In this document: piece after piece, positions 15,051-16,885 of the stretch
How positions within the stretch are numbered: the stretch's first letter is position 1
How the letters are laid out: the number at the start of each line of letters is the position of its first letter
Origin: JBDIBB01 sp039812685
Lineage (GTDB): Bacteria; Acidobacteriota; Vicinamibacteria; Vicinamibacterales; JAFNAJ01
Length of the DNA: 16,885 nt
Assembly (NCBI GenBank): GCA_039812685.1
Contig: JBDIBB010000085.1
Span: 1-16,885, forward strand
Direction of reading: 5' to 3'
Notes under the pieces: generated by a model
The model's input: only the letters and a program-made list of their open reading frames with translations
Told to the model about the DNA's origin: nothing
Database searches by the model: none
Position numbers and translations under genes: made by a program

Positions 15051-15059
15051 GCGCAGCAT

Positions 15060-15078
15060 CGCCGGCGTGCCGCCGGCG
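15060..15078 (+). terminator. GC hairpin between the coiled-coil gene and glnS, possible terminator
   Basis: CGCCGGC and GCCGGCG flank the loop GTGCC, starting ten bases after the stop codon of the coiled-coil gene. There is no T-run after it, so it may only slow polymerase or protect the message end. Termination is not certain. Confidence 0.35.
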
Positions 15079-15133
15079 CATGGCGACGCGGACGTTGTGG
15101 CGCCGCCGGCTTCCCTTGTACCCTTCCTGCACC

Positions 15134-16852
<1,719 letters not shown>

Positions 16853-16885
16853 TGCCGCCGCGGGCGTGGCGGCTCGCGAAGCTCC

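Noticed and set aside
15095..15122. Promoter for glnS (TTGTGG and TTGTACC)
   Set aside because: The spacing is only 15-16 bases and the boxes are poor; evidence is too weak to list.
14087..15133. Long upstream extension of the glnS frame
   Set aside because: It overlaps the end of the coiled-coil gene, is Arg/Pro/Ala-rich and unlike any GlnRS N-terminus; ATG 15134 fits the family length.

Overview
This is a GC-rich bacterial window carrying three blocks: (1) the 3' part of a large defence-like gene followed by broken sequence, (2) an arsenic-resistance gene cluster that looks like a mobile island inserted at a tRNA-Gln gene, and (3) a chromosomal-looking block with that tRNA-Gln, a PilZ gene, a giant coiled-coil pseudo-kinase gene and glnS. 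The gene content and style (a PAS/coiled-coil protein with kinase remnants, a GlnRS/tRNA-Gln pair, an Acr3/ArsD/ArsA/ArsM/SigZ cluster) would fit a soil Acidobacteriota (Vicinamibacteria-like) or a myxobacterium-like lineage. That placement is inference and not proven by anything in the window.

Region 1 (1-3025). A reading frame open from the left edge encodes at least 771 residues and ends in a recognisable PD-(D/E)xK nuclease-type domain. About 700 bp without an intact gene follow. This stretch holds a short remnant resembling the N-terminus of a DarT toxin, and two copies of a sequence matching the T-arm/acceptor end of a tRNA gene.

Region 2 (2836-9527). The ars island lies between 25-bp perfect direct repeats; the right copy is the 3' end of the intact tRNA-Gln gene. 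It contains a divergent arsN2-type acetyltransferase, then co-directional arsM, a 56-residue Cys-rich protein too short for normal gene finding, a SigZ-type sigma factor with a Cys-rich tail, arsR with a perfect palindromic operator just before its start codon, acr3, arsD, arsA, and a metallophosphoesterase cut off at the right island end. Together they would sense As(III) (ArsR, perhaps SigZ), bind and hand it over (ArsD, perhaps the Cys-rich protein), pump it out (Acr3 with ArsA) and methylate it (ArsM). ArsN2 probably deals with organic arsenicals. No arsenate reductase is present in the window.

Region 3 (9505-16885). An intact tRNA-Gln(CTG) with its own promoter lies on the minus strand. 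A PilZ-domain gene then overlaps by four bases a gene for a 1534-residue protein. That protein has two receiver-like domains, a PAS domain, about 790 residues of coiled coil, a second PAS domain, and a histidine-kinase core that has lost its phospho-accepting His and its ATP-binding Asn. The window ends with a complete glutaminyl-tRNA synthetase gene.
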